Below, in pieces: positions 33,128 through 45,574 of a DNA stretch of 64,000 nucleotides. The first letter of the stretch is position 1. Every line of letters begins with the position of its first letter. The translations under genes were made by a program, and so were the position numbers. The DNA comes from Alphaproteobacteria bacterium (lineage in GTDB: Bacteria > Pseudomonadota > Alphaproteobacteria > Caulobacterales > Caulobacteraceae), in assembly GCA_025359785.1 (NCBI GenBank), contig JANYET010000026.1, forward strand, positions 143,767 to 207,766, in the 5' to 3' direction. A model generated the notes under the pieces. That model made no database searches, was not told the DNA's origin, and was given only the letters and a program-made list of their open reading frames with translations.

Positions 33128-33417
33128 TGAGAGCCTATCTGGTGCTCGACTTCGCCGTTCGCGACCTGCAGGGCTTCTTGCCCTATGTCGAGGCGATCCC
33201 GCATTTCATCGAGAAGTACGGCGGTCGCTACGTCGTCCGGGGCGAATCGCCGACCGTGATGGAGGGCGACTGGGCGCCGGAGCGGATGGTCATCCTTGAA
33301 TTTCCATCGCGGGAAAACGCCCAAGGCTTCCTTGCCGATCCAGCGGCCCAGGCGTTGTTCGCCATCCGGCATCGGACGACGGTGAGCAAGCTGGTCCTGA
33401 TCGAAGGGTGTACCTAG
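33127..33417 (+). CDS. DUF1330 family protein
   Basis: RAYLVLDFAVRDLQGFLPYVEAIPHFIEKYGGRYVVRGESPTVMEGDWAPERMVILEFPSRENA. Confidence 0.85.
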   Translation: MRAYLVLDFAVRDLQGFLPYVEAIPHFIEKYGGRYVVRGESPTVMEGDWAPERMVILEFPSRENAQGFLADPAAQALFAIRHRTTVSKLVLIEGCT

Positions 33418-33527
33418 CTCGTCCGTCGGACGGACCGAGCCTTGGATCTCATGGCGGCCAGTTTTCCCTCCGGATCGGCCGTGAGATTTAGAGCGGGGAA
33501 CGCGTTTGAGGCGCGCCCTGTGTCCAC

Positions 33528-33555
33528 GAAAAGGGCCGCCCTCGCGAGCGGCCCT
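33528..33555 (-). terminator. Rho-independent terminator after thiolase gene
   Basis: agggccgc (33532-33539) / gcggccct (33548-33555) with A-run on + strand. Confidence 0.65.
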
Positions 33556-33579
33556 GATCGCTGTGATGGTGATTGAAAG

Positions 33580-34785
33580 CTAGAAAATTTCGAACAGGCC
33601 CGCCGCGCCCATGCCGCCGCCGATGCACATGGTGACGACGCCGTACTTGGCGCCGCGGCGCTTGCCTTCGTACAGCAGGTGCGCGGTGCAGCGGGCGCCG
33701 GTCATGCCGTAGGGGTGGCCGATGGAGATCGAGCCACCGGAGACGTTGTACTTCGCCGGATCGATGCCGAGCTTGTCGCGGCAATAGAGCGCCTGGGAGG
33801 CGAAGGCCTCGTTCAGCTCCCAGATGTCGATGTCGTCGATGGTCAGGCCGTTGCGCTCAAGCAGCTTGGGAATCGCGAACACCGGGCCAATGCCCATTTC
33901 CTCCGGGCCGCAGCCGGCGACCGCCATGCCGCGATAGGCGCCCAGCGCCTGCATCCCGCGCCGCTCGGCTTCCTTGCCTTCCATCATCAACACGGCGGCC
34001 GCGCCATCGGAGAGTTGGCTGGCGTTGCCGGCGGTGATGTATTTGCCTTCCTGCACATAGCGGCCGCCCTTGAACACCGGGGTGAGCTTCTGCAGGTCGG
34101 CGAGCGTGGTCTGCGGGCGGTTGCCCTCGTCGGCGCCGATGGTGATTTCCTTGTCGGCGGTCTCGCCGGTTTCCTTGTTGACCAGCACCTTCATGACCGT
34201 GGTCATCGGCGCGATCTCGCGGTCGAAGCGGCCCTCGGCCTGGGCCTGGGCGGTACGCTGCTGCGACTGCAGGGCGTATTCATCCTGCGCCTCGCGGCTG
34301 ACGCCATAGCGTTCGGCGACCACCTCGGCGGTCTCCAGCATCGAGGTGCCGAGCTCCGGCACGTGCTCTTTCAACCAGGGATCGACGGCCATGAAGCCAT
34401 TGATATGGCCGTTCTGGACCAGGCTGATCGACTCGATGCCGGCGCCCATCGCTACCGGTGCGCCGTCGTTGATGATGTATTTGGCCGCCGTCGCCACGCC
34501 CATCAGGCCCGAGGAGCACTGGCGGTCTATGGTCATGCCCGAGACGGTGTTGGGCAGGCCGGCGCGCAGTGCGGCCTGACGGGCGATGTTGTTGCCCGTC
34601 GAGCCCTGCTGCAGGGCGCAGCCCATGGCAATGTCGTCGATCTCGCCGGGGTCGATTCCGGCTTGCGCGACCGCCGCCGAGATGGCGTGCGCGCCAAGCG
34701 TCGCGCCGTAGGTGTTGTTGAACGCGCCGCGATAGGCCTTGCCGATGGCGGTCCGGCGGGCGGCGACGATGATGGCTTCACGCAT
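33580..34785 (-). CDS. Acetyl-CoA C-acyltransferase (thiolase)
   Basis: [15 protein letters not shown] active-site Cys, [45 protein letters not shown]. Confidence 0.95.
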   Translation of the reverse strand: MREAIIVAARRTAIGKAYRGAFNNTYGATLGAHAISAAVAQAGIDPGEIDDIAMGCALQQGSTGNNIARQAALRAGLPNTVSGMTIDRQCSSGLMGVATAAKYIINDGAPVAMGAGIESISLVQNGHINGFMAVDPWLKEHVPELGTSMLETAEVVAERYGVSREAQDEYALQSQQRTAQAQAEGRFDREIAPMTTVMKVLVNKETGETADKEITIGADEGNRPQTTLADLQKLTPVFKGGRYVQEGKYITAGNASQLSDGAAAVLMMEGKEAERRGMQALGAYRGMAVAGCGPEEMGIGPVFAIPKLLERNGLTIDDIDIWELNEAFASQALYCRDKLGIDPAKYNVSGGSISIGHPYGMTGARCTAHLLYEGKRRGAKYGVVTMCIGGGMGAAGLFEIF

Positions 34786-34837
34786 GGGTCAGTTCCTTCG
34801 TTCGTTACCTCCCGCCGCTTCGCGGGGGAGGTTAAAG

Positions 34838-36916
<2,079 letters not shown>

Positions 36917-37078
36917 GGCCTTGGCATCCCTATGGCTGGCGGGCCGCTCATTTATCTGGGGTGGCGGCCCCGAAATTCAAACGCTTGTTACAGGCCACGC
37001 TGGACCCCTCCAAGTCAAATGTGCGAGGGGAATAGAGCGGCGTTCAGCCGCCAAAACAACAATTGGGGGAGGCCCGCA

Positions 37079-37855
37079 ATGGCGCTCGATCTGTTCTCAC
37101 TGCAGGGCCGCGTGGCGCTGATCACCGGCGGCTCGCGCGGCATTGGTAAGATGATCGCCAAGGGCTTCATCGACCAGGGCGCCAAAGTCTACATCTCCTC
37201 GCGCAAGGCGCCCGCCTGCCTGGAGACCGCCGAGGAGCTTGGCCCCAACTGCATCGCCCTGCCGCAGGACGTCTCAACGGTCGAGGGCGTGAAGGCGCTA
37301 GCCGCCGCCTACATGGCCAAGGAGTCCAAACTCGACATTCTGGTCAACAACGCCGGCGCCGCCTGGGGCGCGCCCTTCGACGAGTTCCCGGAGAGCGGCT
37401 GGGACAAGGTCATGGACCTGAACCTGAAGTCGCCGTTCTTCCTGACCCAGGCCCTGCACGGCGCGCTGAAGGCCGCCGCCAGCCGCGACCAGCCGGCCAA
37501 GGTGATCAACATCGCCTCGATCGACGGCATCCGGTTAAACCCGCAGGACACCTTCAGCTATCACGCGTCCAAGTCGGGCCTGATCTACCTGACCCGCCGG
37601 ATGGCCGCGGCGCTGATCGCCGACGCCATCAACGTCACCGCTATCGCGCCCGGCGCCTTCGCCTCGGAGATGAACCGGGTCGCCCGCGACCAGGGCGACG
37701 AGATCGCCAAGCGCATCCCCTCGCGCCGGATCGGCCGCGATGAGGACATGGCGGCCGCCGCCATCTACCTGGCCAGCCGCGCCGGCGACTATGTGGTGGG
37801 CGAAACCATCGCGGTCGACGGCGGCGTTGCGCTCGCCAGCTTCGGCAGCCTCTAA
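37079..37855 (+). CDS. SDR family oxidoreductase
   Basis: GRVALITGGSRGIGKMIAKGF, LDILVNNAGAAWG, SYHASKSGLIYLTRRMA (YxxxK), VDGGVAL. Confidence 0.93.
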   Translation: MALDLFSLQGRVALITGGSRGIGKMIAKGFIDQGAKVYISSRKAPACLETAEELGPNCIALPQDVSTVEGVKALAAAYMAKESKLDILVNNAGAAWGAPFDEFPESGWDKVMDLNLKSPFFLTQALHGALKAAASRDQPAKVINIASIDGIRLNPQDTFSYHASKSGLIYLTRRMAAALIADAINVTAIAPGAFASEMNRVARDQGDEIAKRIPSRRIGRDEDMAAAAIYLASRAGDYVVGETIAVDGGVALASFGSL

Positions 37856-37927
37856 AAAGCGCGCCGGCGCCACGGTTTCGCGCGGATTGGTCTATGACCT
37901 GTCTGTCGTGAGCCCGGTTGTCCGCCC

Positions 37928-40900
37928 TTGACCGACCCCAGCACGCCCGCGCCGCGCCGCCGGTCGCGACGGGTTGTGGCCGTCGTGGGCGTAGCCGTTC
38001 TGCTGGTCCTGCTGGCGCTCTATACCGCCCGCAAGGTGATCGCCCGCGAGGTGCTGACCGGCTGGCTGCGCGCCCATGGGGTGGCCGCGCAGTTGGAGGT
38101 CGATGGCCTGGGCCTGGGCGCGTTCGGGGGCCGGTTGCGGCTTGGCGACCCGCGCGCGCCGGACGCCACCGTGGACGACGTCCGCATCACCTACGGGCTA
38201 CGCGGACTTAGCTTCGAGGTTCGCTCGGTCACCTTGCGCGCGCCGGTGCTGCGGGCCCGGCTGCATGGCGGCAAGCTCAGCCTGGGCGCCCTCGACCCGC
38301 TGATCGAGGAACTGCGGCGCCGGCCGCCGCAGCCGGACACCGGCCAGCCGCGCATCGCCATCGAAGGCGGCGTGCTGCTGCTGACGACCGACTATGGGCC
38401 GCTGCGGCTGGCGGGCGATGCAACGCTCGAAGACGGCCGCCTGACGCGGCTGGCGGTCCGCGCCGACCCTGCCCGCCTGCACGGCGCGGGTTTCGACGTG
38501 GCGACCGGAGCCGCCACGGCGAGCGTTCGCACGACGGGCCCACGGTTGGCGCTCGCTCTTGAGGCCCCCCTGAACCGCTTGCAGGCCGGCCGCGTCACCG
38601 CCACCGGCGCGCGGCTGACGCTGACGGCGACCGCCCCCTATCCGGACCTCAAGCGCCAGCGCCTGGACGGCGCCGTGACGCTGCGGGCCGGGCTCGCCGG
38701 CGGTCAGCTGGATCTCGCAGGCGATAGCCTGGCGGGGTTGCAACTCAACGCCACCGTCGATGGCCAGGCTGCTGGCGGGATCGGCGATTTCGCGCTCAAC
38801 GGCCTGGCGACCGTCGATCTGCGGAGCTCGGGCGGGACCGTGCGCGGCGCCCGGATCGGTGGCCTGCGGGCTAGCGTCAAGGCGTCCGACCTCCGGTGGA
38901 CGCGCCCCGGCGGCGACGCCGTCGCCGCCACGCCCCGGGCTAGCCTGCTCGTCCAGACAGTAGACGCCGGCGATCTGCGGCTGGCCCAGATCCGCACACA
39001 GGTTCAGGGTCCGGTCAGCTTCGGCTCGGGCGTCCTGCGCGCCGCTCTGACGGGTGGGCTTGACGGACGCGGCGCGTGGCGGGGCCTGGGTGCGGTCGCG
39101 CCGGCCGATGACCCCACTGTCGCAGCGGCCAAGCGCGCGGCGCAAGGGTTCCGATTTGTCACGACGGACGCGCGGGTCGATCTCGCGGCCGGCGTTGTCC
39201 GTGTGGCCCTGCCGAGGCCGGCGCGGGTCCTGGCCGACAGCGGCGGTGTCCTGACAGTGAGTGGGCGGAGCGGAGGCCCGGTGGTCGGTCCGGACGGTGG
39301 CAGGCTCAGCCTCGCGCTGAAGGGTGGCGGCCTGCCGATGCTCAATGCCGATCTGCGCCGCCTGGCAATCGCCGCCGGTGGCGTCACCGCTGAGGGCGTG
39401 GCGAGTGTCGCGGGCAGCTTCGGCCCGGCGCGGGAGGCGACCCTGAACGCTTCCGGGACCCTCAGTGCGCAGGCCGGCATCCTGCGCTTTACCGCCGCCC
39501 GCTGCGCGCCGTTCACCGCGCGTAAGCTGGCGTTCGGGGCGAATGACGTGGAGGGACTGGCGGGCCGCTTTTGCCCGTGGGACGGACCGGTCTTCATACT
39601 CGCCAAGGGCGACTGGCGACTGCGGGGACAGGTCGAGGGCCTCAATGGCGAGACGCCCTTCCTGCAAGCCCGGCTTGCCGGCGGTGCGGCCCGCGTGACG
39701 GCGGCGCAGACCTCCGGCCGCCTGGCGGTGACCGCCGTTCTGGACGCGGCCAAGGTCTCGGACACCGCCCGTCAGACGCGGTTCAACGCTCTGCGGATGG
39801 GCGGAACCGCGGGGCTCGCCGACGCGGTCTGGACCGCCGACCTCGCCTTCACCACGCCAGGCGGTAAGTCTCTGGGCGACGCGCGCCTGCGGCAGAACAC
39901 CCGCGACGGCCGGGGCGGCCTGACCCTCGACACCGGGGCGCTGGTGTTTGCCGACGGCGGCCTCCAGCCTTTGCAGCTCTCACCCTTGGCCGTCGTGATC
40001 GCCTCACCGGCCGAGGGTCAGGCGCGGTTCGCAGGCCACGTGGACTGGACGCCAGGCGGGACGACCAGCGGCGGAACGCTCAGCGTGCCGAGCCTGGATT
40101 TCCAGAGCGCCGCCGGCAAGGTGAGCGGCCTGAAGGGCGAGATCGTGTTCAGTAGTCTGGCGCCGCTGATCGCCGCGCCGGGCCAGATGTTGCGGGTCGA
40201 GTCCATCGCCGCCCTCGTGCCGATCACCGGCGTGACCGCGGGCGTCAGCCTCGACGACAAGGCGCTGACCATCACCGGCGGCGAGGCGGCAGTCGGCGGC
40301 GGCCGTGTGCGGATCGAAAGCCTCAGCGTCCCGCTGGCCCCCGACGCGGCGATGACCGGGGTCCTGGTGCTGGAAGGCGTGCAGCTGCACGACCTGGTGG
40401 AGGCTTCGCCGTTCGGCGACCGGGTCGACCTGGACGCCAAGGTCAGCGGCCGCGTGCCGTTCCAGAGCCTGGCCGGGAAGGTGCGGGTCACGGGCGCCGA
40501 GGTTCACGCCATTCAGCCGGGCCGCCTGTCCATCGCCCGCCAGGCCCTGACCGGCGTGGCGGCTGGCGGCGCGCTCAGCGCGGCCCTCGGTCCGGGGGGC
40601 GCCGCCGCCGCCGCTGCGGTCGCGGCCAACGACACCTTCACCGACTTCGCCTACCAGGCCATGGAGAACTTGGCTTTTGACAAACTGGACGCGGCCATCA
40701 CCAGCCGCGACGACGGCCGCCTGGGTGTGCTGGCCCACATCGTCGGCCGCCACGATCCGCCGAAGCATCAGGAAATCCGGCTCTCGCTCTTCGATCTGAT
40801 TGGGCGCAAGTTCCTGACCAAGCCGCTGCCTTTGCCCTCCGACACCGGCGTCGACCTGACGCTGGACACCACGCTTAACCTCGACGACCTGCTGGCGGAC

Positions 40901-40990
40901 TATGCGGCCTACCGCGATCTTCGCGGTTCACCGCCGGTTCAGCCGCCCGCGCCGATAACCGCCGTCAAGCCCCCGGAGACGCCCAAATGA
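37928..40990 (+). CDS. YdbH-family AsmA-like (intermembrane transport) protein
   Basis: Long N-terminally anchored beta-rich protein; C-terminal YQAMENLAFDKLDAAITSRDDGRLGVLAHIVGRHDPP; followed by YnbE- and YdbL-like ORFs. Confidence 0.82.
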   Translation: MTDPSTPAPRRRSRRVVAVVGVAVLLVLLALYTARKVIAREVLTGWLRAHGVAAQLEVDGLGLGAFGGRLRLGDPRAPDATVDDVRITYGLRGLSFEVRSVTLRAPVLRARLHGGKLSLGALDPLIEELRRRPPQPDTGQPRIAIEGGVLLLTTDYGPLRLAGDATLEDGRLTRLAVRADPARLHGAGFDVATGAATASVRTTGPRLALALEAPLNRLQAGRVTATGARLTLTATAPYPDLKRQRLDGAVTLRAGLAGGQLDLAGDSLAGLQLNATVDGQAAGGIGDFALNGLATVDLRSSGGTVRGARIGGLRASVKASDLRWTRPGGDAVAATPRASLLVQTVDAGDLRLAQIRTQVQGPVSFGSGVLRAALTGGLDGRGAWRGLGAVAPADDPTVAAAKRAAQGFRFVTTDARVDLAAGVVRVALPRPARVLADSGGVLTVSGRSGGPVVGPDGGRLSLALKGGGLPMLNADLRRLAIAAGGVTAEGVASVAGSFGPAREATLNASGTLSAQAGILRFTAARCAPFTARKLAFGANDVEGLAGRFCPWDGPVFILAKGDWRLRGQVEGLNGETPFLQARLAGGAARVTAAQTSGRLAVTAVLDAAKVSDTARQTRFNALRMGGTAGLADAVWTADLAFTTPGGKSLGDARLRQNTRDGRGGLTLDTGALVFADGGLQPLQLSPLAVVIASPAEGQARFAGHVDWTPGGTTSGGTLSVPSLDFQSAAGKVSGLKGEIVFSSLAPLIAAPGQMLRVESIAALVPITGVTAGVSLDDKALTITGGEAAVGGGRVRIESLSVPLAPDAAMTGVLVLEGVQLHDLVEASPFGDRVDLDAKVSGRVPFQSLAGKVRVTGAEVHAIQPGRLSIARQALTGVAAGGALSAALGPGGAAAAAAVAANDTFTDFAYQAMENLAFDKLDAAITSRDDGRLGVLAHIVGRHDPPKHQEIRLSLFDLIGRKFLTKPLPLPSDTGVDLTLDTTLNLDDLLADYAAYRDLRGSPPVQPPAPITAVKPPETPK

Positions 40991-41193
40991 CCGCGCCGCC
41001 TCGACCGACCGCCGCCGCCCTCGCCGGCATGGCCCTCTCTGGCGTGGTCCTGGCGGCGCTCGCCGCCTGCGCGCCCACCGTTCACGTCAAGGTCGATCCG
41101 ATCACCATCTACGCCAAGCTGGACGCCAATGTCCGGCTCAGCCTGGATGCTGACGTGAAGGCCCTGATCCAAAAGAACCCGAACCTCTTCTGA
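40987..41193 (+). CDS. YnbE-like lipoprotein
   Basis: Lipobox LAAC; PTVHVKVDPITIYAKLDANVRLSLDADVKALIQKNPNLF. Confidence 0.88.
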   Translation: MTAPPRPTAAALAGMALSGVVLAALAACAPTVHVKVDPITIYAKLDANVRLSLDADVKALIQKNPNLF

Positions 41194-41204
41194 GGAAGCT
41201 GACC

Positions 41205-41561
41205 ATGCAGACCAAAACGATTTTCGCCCTCGGCTTCGCCGCCGCCCTGGCGCTCCCGGTCGTCGCCGTCGCCCAGTCGGCGCAGACCAAGGCCACGGTG
41301 GATTCCGCCAAGTCGGCCGGCATCGTCGGCGAGCAGGCCGACGGCTTCCTAGGTTTCGTGACCGCCGCCGCCGATCCGGCGATTAAGGCCGCGGTGGCCG
41401 AGACCAACGCCGGGCGCGCCCAGCTCTACAGCCAGGCTGCGGCCAAGAACGGCGTCACGCCCGCGGCGGCCGGCGCCGCGGCCTACACCGGCGTGGTGCA
41501 GGCCAAGCTCCACCCCGGCGACTACTTCCGGCCGGCCGGCGGGGGCTGGACGCGCAAGTAG
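41205..41561 (+). CDS. YdbL / DUF1318 family periplasmic protein
   Basis: Signal peptide; KSAGIVGEQADGFLGFV..VAETNAGRAQLYSQAAAKNGVTPAAAGAAAYT. Confidence 0.88.
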   Translation: MQTKTIFALGFAAALALPVVAVAQSAQTKATVDSAKSAGIVGEQADGFLGFVTAAADPAIKAAVAETNAGRAQLYSQAAAKNGVTPAAAGAAAYTGVVQAKLHPGDYFRPAGGGWTRK

Positions 41562-43709
41562 CTACCCCGCCAGCTGGGCTTTCCGCTCGCGGCGCCGCGA
41601 GCTGAGGATGTGCTCAGTGTAGCCGTTGGGCTGTTCGCGCCCCTGGAACACCAGGTCGAGCGCCGCCTGGAAGGCGAGGCTTGAGGCCGGGTCCGGGCTC
41701 ATCGGCGCATAGCCCGGATCGCCCGCGTTCTGGCCGTCCACCACCTTGGCCATCCGCAGCAGGGTCTCGCGCACCTGGGCCTCGGTACACACGCCGTGAT
41801 GCAGCCAGTTGGCGATGTGCTGGCTGGAGATCCGCAGGGTCGCGCGGTCCTCCATAAGGCCCACGTCGTGGATATCCGGCACCTTGGAGCAGCCGATGCC
41901 CTGGTCGATCCAGCGGACCACATAGCCCAGGATGCCCTGCGCGTTGTTGTCCAGCTCCTCGGCGACGTCGGCGGCATTCCAGTTGGAGCGGGCCAGCGGC
42001 GGGGTGAGGAGCGCGTCGGTCCCGGTCTTCTCGCCAGACTTCGCCATGGTCGCCTGCAGCCCCGGCACATCGACCTCGTGATAGTGCAGGGCGTGCAGCA
42101 CGGCGGCGGTGGGCGAGGGCACCCAGGCGGTGTTGGCCCCGGCCTTGGGGTGGCCGATCTTGGCGGCCAGCATGGCGGCCATCATGTCGGGCGCGGCCCA
42201 CATGCCCTTGCCGATCTGGGCGCGGCCAGGGAAGCCGGTGGCCAGGCCGATCTCGACGTTGCGCTTCTCGTAGGCCGGCAGCCACGGCTCGGCCTTGATG
42301 GCGTCCTTGCGGACCACCGGGCCGGCTTCCATCGCGGTGTGGATCTCGTCGCCGGTGCGATCGAGAAAGCCGGTGTTGATGAACACGATCCGTTCGCGGG
42401 CGGCATGGATGCAGGCCGCCAGGTTGGCGCTGGTGCGGCGCTCCTCATCCATGACGCCGAGCTTGACGGTGTTGCGGGCCAGGCCGAGCGCGTCTTCGAC
42501 GAGGTCGAACAGGCGAACCGCCAAGGCCACTTCGTCGGGTCCGTGCATCTTCGGCTTCACGATGTAGACCGAGCCGGCGGGACTGTTGCGGTGCGCGCCG
42601 TTCAGGTCGTGCAGGGCGGCGGTGACGGTGATCAGGGCGTCGACGACGGTCTCGAACACCGGCTGGCCCCGATAGCGCACGGCCTCGCTCAGCATGTGGT
42701 GGCCGACGTTGCGGACCAGCATCAGGCTGCGGCCGGGCAAGGTCACATCGCCCTGGGCGGTCGTGTAGGTGCGGTCATCGGCCAGCGCGCGGGTCTCGGT
42801 CCTGCCGCCCTTGGCGAAGCTGGCCGTCAGGTCGCCGCGCATCAGGCCCAGCCAGTTCCTGTAGACGCCCACCTTGTCCTCGGCGTCCACGGCCGCGACG
42901 GAGTCCTCGCAGTCCTGGATGGTGGTGAGTGCGGCCTCCATCAGCACGTCGGCGACGCCCGCGGCGTCGTCCTTGCCGATGTTATGGGTGCGGTCGATCT
43001 GGATTTCCAGGTGCAGGCTATTGTGGCGCAGCAGCACCCCCCGCGGTGCGTCCGCGGCGCCCTGCCAGCCGATGAGCTGGCCCGGCGTGGCCAGGGCGGC
43101 CGTCCCGCCGCCGCTCAGGCTGACGACAAGTTGGCCGTCCTGGATCGCGTAGCCGGCAGCCTCCGTGTGACTGGCGTCCTTGAGCGGTGCGGCCTTGTCG
43201 AGGAAGGCTCGGGCATAGGCGATGACCTGGGCGCCGCGTTCCGGATCGTAGCCCTTGGCGCCGGTCGGTGGCGCGAGCGCGTCGGTGCCGTAGAGCGCGT
43301 CATAGAGGCTGCCCCAACGCGCGTTGGCGGCGTTCAGCGCGAAGCGGCCGTTGGAGACCGGCACCACAAGCTGCGGGCCGGCCAGCTGGGCGATCTCCGG
43401 ATCGACGTTTCGGGTAGCGATTTCAAAGGCCGGCGGTTCGGGCAGCAGGTAGCCGATCTCGCGCAGGAACGCGGTCTCCTCGGCCACGTCGAAGGCCTTG
43501 CCGCGGTGTGCGCGCCACCAGGCGTCGATCTGCGCCTGCAGGTCGTCGCGGCGGGCCAGCAGGGCGGCGTTGCGCGGGGTGAAATCCGCCAGGATCGCGT
43601 CGAGCGCGGCCCAGAAAGTCCGGGGCTCGAGGCCGGTCCCCGGCAGCAGCTCGTCAGCCACGAAGGCCGCCAGGATGTCGTCGACCGATAGGCTAGGGGT
43701 GATGTCCAT
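41562..43709 (-). CDS. glcB: Malate synthase G
   Basis: [107 protein letters not shown]. Confidence 0.96.
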   Translation of the reverse strand: MDITPSLSVDDILAAFVADELLPGTGLEPRTFWAALDAILADFTPRNAALLARRDDLQAQIDAWWRAHRGKAFDVAEETAFLREIGYLLPEPPAFEIATRNVDPEIAQLAGPQLVVPVSNGRFALNAANARWGSLYDALYGTDALAPPTGAKGYDPERGAQVIAYARAFLDKAAPLKDASHTEAAGYAIQDGQLVVSLSGGGTAALATPGQLIGWQGAADAPRGVLLRHNSLHLEIQIDRTHNIGKDDAAGVADVLMEAALTTIQDCEDSVAAVDAEDKVGVYRNWLGLMRGDLTASFAKGGRTETRALADDRTYTTAQGDVTLPGRSLMLVRNVGHHMLSEAVRYRGQPVFETVVDALITVTAALHDLNGAHRNSPAGSVYIVKPKMHGPDEVALAVRLFDLVEDALGLARNTVKLGVMDEERRTSANLAACIHAARERIVFINTGFLDRTGDEIHTAMEAGPVVRKDAIKAEPWLPAYEKRNVEIGLATGFPGRAQIGKGMWAAPDMMAAMLAAKIGHPKAGANTAWVPSPTAAVLHALHYHEVDVPGLQATMAKSGEKTGTDALLTPPLARSNWNAADVAEELDNNAQGILGYVVRWIDQGIGCSKVPDIHDVGLMEDRATLRISSQHIANWLHHGVCTEAQVRETLLRMAKVVDGQNAGDPGYAPMSPDPASSLAFQAALDLVFQGREQPNGYTEHILSSRRRERKAQLAG

Positions 43710-43823
43710 GGCGTGACCGCAGGTGTTGGGAGACGGGCCGCTAAAGCAAGCAGGGTGGCCGCGGAAAAGAAAGGCCCCCGCCGTGAGACGGGAGCCAGGT
43801 CTCGGTGAGCGAGCCCGCGTGTC

Positions 43824-45416
43824 TTACGCGAACTGGTTCATGGTGTTGTGGGCGCCGCCGGCCTTCAGCGCGGCCTCGCCGGCGAAGTATTCCTTGTGGT
43901 CATCGCCCAGGTCGGAGCCCGACATGTTCTGGTGCCTCACGCAGGCGATGCCCTGGCGGATTTCCTGGCGCTGGACGCCCAGCACGTAGCCCAGCATGCC
44001 CTGGTCGCCGAAATACGCCTTGGCCAGGTTGTCGGTCGAGAGCGCGGCCGTGTGATAGGTCGGCAGCGTGATCAGGTGGTGGAAGATGCCCGAGCGCTTG
44101 GCGCTGTCGGCCTGGAAGGTGCGGATCTTCTCGTCCGCCTCGATGGCCAGCGCGGTCGCGTCGTAGTCAATGCTCATCAGCTTTTCGCGGTCGTAGGCTG
44201 AGACATCCTTCCCGGCCTTGGACCAGGCGTCGTAGATCTGCTGACGGAAGTTGAGCGTCCAGTTGAAGGACGGCGAGTTGTTGTAGGCGAGCTTGGCGTT
44301 CGGGACGACCGCGCGGATGCGGTCCATCATGCCAGCGATCTGCTCGATGTGCGGCTTCTCGGTTTCGATCCACAGCAGGTCCGCGCCGTTCTGCAGCGAG
44401 GTGATGCTGTCGAGGACGCAGCGGTCCTCACCGGTGCCGGCGCGGAACTGGAACAGGTTCGACGGCAGGCGCTTGGGCCGCAGCAGCTTGCCGCCACGGT
44501 TCAGCACCACGTCGCCGTTCTTCATGTCGGCCGGCGAAATCTCCTCGCAGTCGAGGAAGGAATTGTACTGGTCGCCGAGGTCGCCGGGCTCATGGCTGAC
44601 GGCGATCTGCTTGGTCAGGCCGGCGCCGAGCGAGTCGGTGCGGGTGACGACCACGCCGTTGTCGACGCCCAGTTCCAGGAAGGCGTAGCGGCAGGCGCGC
44701 ACCTTCGCCAGGAAGTCCTCGTGCGGCACCGTGACCTTGCCGTCCTGGTGGCCGCACTGCTTTTCGTCGGAGACTTGGTTTTCGATCTGCAGGGCGCAGG
44801 CGCCCGCCTCGATCATCTTCTTGGCCAGCAGATAGGTGGCTTCCGCGTTGCCGAAGCCAGCGTCGATGTCGGCGATGATCGGAACCACGTGGGTCTCGAA
44901 GTTGTCGACCGCGTCGAGCAGCGTCTGTTCCTTGGCGGCGTCGCCGGCCGCGCGGGCCGCGTCGAGGTCGCGGAACAGCAGGGAAAGCTCGCGGGCGTCG
45001 GCCTGCTTCAGGAAGGTATAGATTTCCTCGATCAGCGCCGGGACCGAGGTCTTCTCGTGCATCGACTGGTCGGGCAGCGGCCCGAAGTCGGAGCGTAGCG
45101 CCGCCACCATCCAGCCGGAGAGATAGATGTAGCGGCCCTTGGTCGAGCCGAAGTGCTTCTTGATCGAGATGATCTTCTGCTGGGCGACGAAGCCGTGCCA
45201 GCAGCCCAGCGACTGGGTGTAGTTCGCGGGATCGGCGTCATAGGCCGCCATGTCCTCGCGCATGATCCCGGCGGTGAACTTGGCGATCTCCAGACCGGTC
45301 TTGAAGCGGTTCTGCAAGCGCATCCGGGCCACGCCCTCGGCGTTGATCCCATCCCACGCGCCGCTCTTGCTCTGGATGAGCTGGCTCATCTCGATGATGT
45401 GGTCCTGATACGCCAT
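43824..45416 (-). CDS. aceA: Isocitrate lyase
   Basis: DEKQCGHQDGKVTVPHEDFLAKVRACRYAF (KxCGH signature variant), ADIDAGFGNAEATYLLAKKMIEAGA, LAYNNSPSFNW. Confidence 0.95.
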   Translation of the reverse strand: MAYQDHIIEMSQLIQSKSGAWDGINAEGVARMRLQNRFKTGLEIAKFTAGIMREDMAAYDADPANYTQSLGCWHGFVAQQKIISIKKHFGSTKGRYIYLSGWMVAALRSDFGPLPDQSMHEKTSVPALIEEIYTFLKQADARELSLLFRDLDAARAAGDAAKEQTLLDAVDNFETHVVPIIADIDAGFGNAEATYLLAKKMIEAGACALQIENQVSDEKQCGHQDGKVTVPHEDFLAKVRACRYAFLELGVDNGVVVTRTDSLGAGLTKQIAVSHEPGDLGDQYNSFLDCEEISPADMKNGDVVLNRGGKLLRPKRLPSNLFQFRAGTGEDRCVLDSITSLQNGADLLWIETEKPHIEQIAGMMDRIRAVVPNAKLAYNNSPSFNWTLNFRQQIYDAWSKAGKDVSAYDREKLMSIDYDATALAIEADEKIRTFQADSAKRSGIFHHLITLPTYHTAALSTDNLAKAYFGDQGMLGYVLGVQRQEIRQGIACVRHQNMSGSDLGDDHKEYFAGEAALKAGGAHNTMNQFA

Positions 45417-45518
45417 GGGCCTCGTCCAAGTTGGGGAGACGAGCCTTCTAGGCCCGCCATGCTTGACGCTCCCGTAACGGCAATGAGCCACGTTTGAGGA
45501 GAGGCCTCGCGGTCGCGC

Positions 45519-45534
45519 TGTAAAACTTTACAAA
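45519..45534. promoter_or_regulatory. Candidate ScfR/RamB-type operator in the aceA-regulator divergent region
   Basis: tgtaaaactttaca dyad at 45519-45532, containing AAAACTTTACAAA (45522-45534). Confidence 0.5.
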
Positions 45535-45574
45535 TATATGCTGTAATGTTGTCAAGTTGGCAGTGGACAAACCC

